Of a stretch of 8,720 bases of DNA, positions 5,960-8,720 are shown in pieces (within the stretch, counting starts at the first letter, position 1; every line of letters begins with the position of its first letter). The notes beneath the pieces were generated by a model that ran no database searches, was not told the origin of the DNA, and was given only the letters and a program-made list of their open reading frames with translations. The stretch spans positions 1-8,720 of the forward strand of contig VBDL01000267.1 of assembly GCA_005884255.1 (NCBI GenBank). Direction: 5' to 3'. Origin of the DNA: Betaproteobacteria bacterium (GTDB lineage: Bacteria; Pseudomonadota; Gammaproteobacteria; Burkholderiales; Burkholderiaceae_C). A program made the translations under genes and the position numbers.

Positions 5960-7733
5960 AGGAGGGAAGTGACAGCGCGGCGGCCTCTGAAGGAGGCGCC
6001 ACCGCGGCGGCTTGTTGCGCGGCGGCGAGGCGCCGCTGGTTCTTGAATCGCTTGGCCGTGTCGTAGGGGAACACGTCGTGCACGTGGCCGGCGAGGATGC
6101 GCTGCTTGTGCGCCTGCCAGAACGCCGGGTCGAGCAGCTCGGCATGGTGCTTCATGAACACCTCGCGGATCGCCGGGTTGCCGAGCAGGAAGGGGCCGAA
6201 GGTCTCGGGGAACACGTCCTTCGGGCCGACGCTGTACCAGACCTCGCTGGACAGCTCCTCTTCCTCGTTGCGCGCCTGCGGCACATGGCGGAAGTTGCAG
6301 TCCGACAGGTACTCGATTTCGTCGTAGTCGTAGAACACGACCTTGCCATGACGCGTGACGCCGAAGTTCTTCCACAGCATGTCGCCGGGGAAGATGTTCG
6401 CCGCCACCATGTCCTTGATCGCATTGCCGTACTCGATGACCGCGTGCTCCATCTGCTCGCGCGTGGCGTCCTGCAGGTAGATGTTCAGCGGGATCATGCG
6501 CCGCTCGATGTACAGGTGCTTGATGACGATGGCCTCGCCGTCTTCCTCGATCAGACTCGGGCAGAGTTCGTTGAGTTCGGCGATCAGTTCCTCGTCGAAG
6601 CGCGAGCGCGGAAAGGCGACGTTGCTGTACTCCAGCGTGTCGGCCATGCGGCCGACACGGTCGTGGCTCTTGACCAACAGGTACTTGCCCTTGATCTGCT
6701 CGCGCGTGGTGTCCTTCTGCGGCGGGAACCAATCCCGGATGACCTTGAACACGTAGGGGAAGCTCGGCAGGTCAAACACCAGCATGACCATGCCCTTGAT
6801 GCCGGGCGCGGTGCGGAAGGTGTCGCTCGAATGGCGCAGGTGGAAGAGGAAGTCGCGGTAGAAGAGGTTCTTGCCCTGCTTGTGCAGCCCCAGCGCGCTG
6901 TAGATCTCGGAGCGCGGCTTGCGCGGCATCATCGAGCGCAGGAAGTGCACGTAGGCCGCCGGGATCTCCATCTCGACGAGGAAGTACGCGCGCGCGAAGC
7001 TGAAGACGATCAGCAACTCGTCTTCGCCGAAGAGGGCCGTGTCGATGGTGAGCCAGCCGCCCGGCGTGTGCAGGATCGGCAGCGCGAACGGCGTCTCGTT
7101 GAAGCCGTTGATGATCTTGCCGACGATGTAGGCGCCCTTGTTGCGGAAGAACAGGGAGCTGAGCACCTGGATCTGGAAGTTGGTGCGCAGCCGCATGTCG
7201 CCGAACTGCTTGCGCATCGCGCCGAGCACGTGTTCGACGTCGCGACCGAGGTCTTCGAAGTCGCGCTGCAGCTGGAAGTTGGTGACGATGCGCAGCAGCG
7301 TGTCGCGCAAGGTGTCGCGCGTCGGGTAGTAGGCGCGGTAGGTTGGTTGCGCGAAGATGAAGTCGTTTCGGAAGTAGCTGCGGTGCAGGATCTTCGTCGT
7401 CACCGAGTTGAAGAAGGTCTCGGCGAGCTCGGGCTGGTGGTGCTCGATCAGCATGCCGATGTAGTGCAGCTTGACCTGGTGCCACACCTCCATCGGCAGC
7501 TCGCTGGCGCGGAACTCGGTCTGCAGCCGCTCGGCGCCCTCGTCGACGCGCTTGTCGTAGAACTCGATGCGCTCGCGCTGCGCGCGCTGCTGGCCGTGCC
7601 AGTCAGCCGACTCGAAGCGGCTCTTCGCCTCGGCACTGGCCTGGCGGAACAGGCGGTAGTGCTTGTCGAAGCCTTCGAGCATCGCCCTGGCGATGTCGAA
7701 GGCGCGGCGGTCGGTGAGCTGTTGCGGGAACAT
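5958..7733 (-). CDS. aceK: Isocitrate dehydrogenase kinase/phosphatase AceK
   Basis: Bifunctional enzyme that phosphorylates isocitrate dehydrogenase to inactivate it, or dephosphorylates it to reactivate it, and so sets the split between TCA cycle and glyoxylate shunt. At 591 residues it is full length (E. coli 578). Motifs fall a constant six residues before the E. coli numbers: the ATP loop APGIKGMVM (309-317), the ATP-binding lysine K330 in YVFKVIRDWFPP, the catalytic D451 and N456 in PGDMLWKNFG, and D469/D471 in FYDYDEIEY. An N-terminal regulatory domain precedes the kinase fold. The last 20 or so residues form an Ala/Pro-rich tail. The gene starts one base after the carbonic anhydrase stop codon. 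It is usually part of aceBAK in enterobacteria; here isocitrate lyase and malate synthase are absent from the window. Confidence 0.98.
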   Translation of the reverse strand: MFPQQLTDRRAFDIARAMLEGFDKHYRLFRQASAEAKSRFESADWHGQQRAQRERIEFYDKRVDEGAERLQTEFRASELPMEVWHQVKLHYIGMLIEHHQPELAETFFNSVTTKILHRSYFRNDFIFAQPTYRAYYPTRDTLRDTLLRIVTNFQLQRDFEDLGRDVEHVLGAMRKQFGDMRLRTNFQIQVLSSLFFRNKGAYIVGKIINGFNETPFALPILHTPGGWLTIDTALFGEDELLIVFSFARAYFLVEMEIPAAYVHFLRSMMPRKPRSEIYSALGLHKQGKNLFYRDFLFHLRHSSDTFRTAPGIKGMVMLVFDLPSFPYVFKVIRDWFPPQKDTTREQIKGKYLLVKSHDRVGRMADTLEYSNVAFPRSRFDEELIAELNELCPSLIEEDGEAIVIKHLYIERRMIPLNIYLQDATREQMEHAVIEYGNAIKDMVAANIFPGDMLWKNFGVTRHGKVVFYDYDEIEYLSDCNFRHVPQARNEEEELSSEVWYSVGPKDVFPETFGPFLLGNPAIREVFMKHHAELLDPAFWQAHKQRILAGHVHDVFPYDTAKRFKNQRRLAAAQQAAAVAPPSEAAALSLPS

Positions 7734-7734
7734 C

Positions 7735-8403
7735 TCAGATTCCGATCAGTTCATGGCGCCGCTTCAATGCCGTCAGCGCCGACTCGTATGCCTCATCGAC
7801 ATCCTCCGGCCGCGCCGCGGTGATGCTCAGGTCCTTCAGCAGGCCGTTGTGCAGGCCGTAGACCCAGCCGTGCACCACCACCTCCTGCTGCCGCGCCCAG
7901 GCGTCTTGCACCACCGTGGTCTTGCAGGCGTTGAGCGCCTGCTCCAGCACGTTGAGCTCGCACAGCGCATCGACGCGCTTGTCGGCCGGCACCGTGCCGA
8001 GCCAGGCGATGTGCTTGTCGCGCACGTCCTGCACATGGCGCAGCCAGTTGTCCGCGAGGCCGATGCGCGTGTCGCTCAGCGCCGCACGCACGCCGCCGCA
8101 GCCGGAGTGGCCGACGACGATGATGTGCTTGACCTGCAGCATGTCGATGGCGAACTGGATCACCGACAGGCAGTTCAGGTCCGAGTGCACCACCACGTTG
8201 GCCACGTTGCGATGCACGAACAGCTCGCCGGGCAGCAGGCCGACCAGCTCGTTGGCCGGCACGCGGCTGTCGCTGCAGCCGATCCACAGGTATTGCGGCG
8301 CCTGCTGGCCGAGCAGCCGGGTGAAGAAGCCCGGCTCGCGCGCCTCGGTGCTTTGCGCCCAGAGGCGGTTGCTGTCGAACAGCTCCTGCAGTTCCGTCGT
8401 CAT
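7735..8403 (-). CDS. can: Beta-carbonic anhydrase (type II, Can-like)
   Basis: Zinc enzyme interconverting CO2 and bicarbonate in the cytoplasm; 222 residues, the size of E. coli Can. The zinc ligands are C43 and D45 in GCSDSRVPANE, and H99 and C102 in GHSGCGG, each one residue later than in E. coli Can; R47 is the usual partner of the zinc-site aspartate. W40, R65 and Y182 match the three residues (Trp39, Arg64, Tyr181) of the bicarbonate allosteric pocket in the Haemophilus influenzae enzyme, placing this in the allosterically regulated type II class. The start at 8403 lies 10 bases after the stop of the acetyltransferase gene and has no strong Shine-Dalgarno site. Being upstream of aceK in the operon suggests a bicarbonate supply role, which is inference. 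Confidence 0.97.
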   Translation of the reverse strand: MTTELQELFDSNRLWAQSTEAREPGFFTRLLGQQAPQYLWIGCSDSRVPANELVGLLPGELFVHRNVANVVVHSDLNCLSVIQFAIDMLQVKHIIVVGHSGCGGVRAALSDTRIGLADNWLRHVQDVRDKHIAWLGTVPADKRVDALCELNVLEQALNACKTTVVQDAWARQQEVVVHGWVYGLHNGLLKDLSITAARPEDVDEAYESALTALKRRHELIGI

Positions 8404-8412
8404 GCCGACAGT

Positions 8413-8720
8413 TTAGTGAGGACGATAGGCCGCGTACTGCACGCGGTCGATCACGCGGCCGGCCTTGATCGCGCTGCGCGGCAGCTCGGCCTCCTTGACG
8501 TAGCCGCACTTGGCCGCCACGCGCTGCGACGCCGCGTTCCACGCGAAGATCGGCGCGAACAGGCGCGTGAGCGCGGGCTGCGCGTCCCAAGCCCAGCCGG
8601 TGACGAGTTGCAGCGCCTCGCTGGTGATGCCGCGGCCCCAGTGCGCCTGGCCGATCCAGTAGCCGACTTCGGCGTTGCAGCCCATCCAGCCCTGCTGCGG
8701 CACGACACTGATGCAGCCGA
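8413..8720 (-). CDS. GNAT-family N-acetyltransferase (partial, N-terminus off right edge)
   Basis: The last 101 or so residues of a RimJ/RimL-type (Acetyltransf_3) acetyltransferase. Visible parts are the strand EVGYWIG, the acetyl-CoA pyrophosphate loop HWGRGITSEAL, the following helix, and the NAASQRVAAKCGYVKEAEL segment typical of the C-terminal half of the fold. The frame stays open to the window edge, reading G-C-I-S-V-V just before it, so the GTG at 8703 is internal and not the start. The substrate (protein N-terminus, amino acid or small amine) is unknown. Its stop is 9 bases from the carbonic anhydrase start, so it is probably co-transcribed; the operon promoter must lie at or beyond the edge. 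Confidence 0.9.
   Translation of the reverse strand, partial: GCISVVPQQGWMGCNAEVGYWIGQAHWGRGITSEALQLVTGWAWDAQPALTRLFAPIFAWNAASQRVAAKCGYVKEAELPRSAIKAGRVIDRVQYAAYRPH

Larger units (their letters stand above)
2752..8720 (-). other. Seven-gene putative operon: GNAT - can - aceK - thiolase - NTF2-like - ACAD - ubiC
   Basis: Seven consecutive minus-strand genes are spaced, in transcription order, by 9, 1, 12, 4 and 11 bases and then a one-base stop/start overlap. No gap can hold a promoter plus terminator, so a single transcript is the simplest reading, although promoters inside genes cannot be excluded. The 3' end is tail to tail with the LysR gene with no intergenic space, and I see no convincing hairpin-plus-T-run terminator there. 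The operon start lies beyond the right edge. Confidence 0.8.

Noticed and set aside
4710..5972. A 420-codon plus-strand frame opposite the thiolase
   Set aside because: Same reason: antisense to a thiolase with complete active site, no domain visible in its own translation.
6012..7823. A 603-codon open frame on the plus strand opposite aceK
   Set aside because: It is antisense to a full-length AceK with every catalytic residue in place. Its translation is a low-complexity mix of R, V, L, E, D and H typical of a shadow frame in GC-rich coding DNA.
1..8720. Search for a defence, mobile or CRISPR-like system
   Set aside because: No direct-repeat array, transposase, integrase, toxin-antitoxin pair, phage gene or sudden composition change was visible; the content is ordinary metabolism, transport and regulation.

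Overview
The window is GC-rich, gene-dense chromosomal DNA. Its codon use and gene set (TRAP solute receptor with a twin-arginine signal, aceK, ubiC, type II beta-carbonic anhydrase, LysR regulator) fit a betaproteobacterium of the order Burkholderiales, probably near Rubrivivax, Leptothrix or Methylibium. That placement is inferred from style and not from a marker gene. I see no tRNA, rRNA, CRISPR array, insertion sequence or prophage gene, and base composition does not shift along the window.

Left part (1-1811, minus strand). The first gene is the N-terminal two thirds of a TRAP-transporter periplasmic receptor that runs off the left edge. Upstream of it lie a clean Shine-Dalgarno site, a perfect 6-bp dyad that could be an operator, and a rho-independent terminator that ends the next gene, an alpha/beta hydrolase with a GHSFGG nucleophile elbow. 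A 70-bp region with repeated TTGGTT and ATTGG/CCAAT elements separates the hydrolase from a divergent LysR-type regulator (1812-2768, plus strand), the only plus-strand gene in the window.

Right part (2752-8720, minus strand). Seven genes are packed head to tail with gaps of 1-12 bases or overlaps, which looks like one operon whose promoter lies beyond the right edge. In transcription order they are a GNAT acetyltransferase (partial), type II beta-carbonic anhydrase, AceK (isocitrate dehydrogenase kinase/phosphatase), an acetyl-CoA acetyltransferase-type thiolase, a small NTF2/SnoaL-like protein, an acyl-CoA dehydrogenase and chorismate lyase (UbiC). The last gene overlaps the 3' end of the LysR gene by 17 bases, tail to tail.

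A plausible joint reading is catabolism of an acyl-CoA to acetyl-CoA (dehydrogenase, thiolase), with AceK steering isocitrate between the TCA cycle and the glyoxylate shunt, carbonic anhydrase supplying bicarbonate for carboxylases, and UbiC feeding the ubiquinone pool that accepts electrons from the dehydrogenase through ETF. This metabolic story is inference; the gene identities are much firmer. The least explained member is the NTF2-like protein between thiolase and dehydrogenase. I found no clearly new system: the most unusual points are the operon's composition and that small protein.
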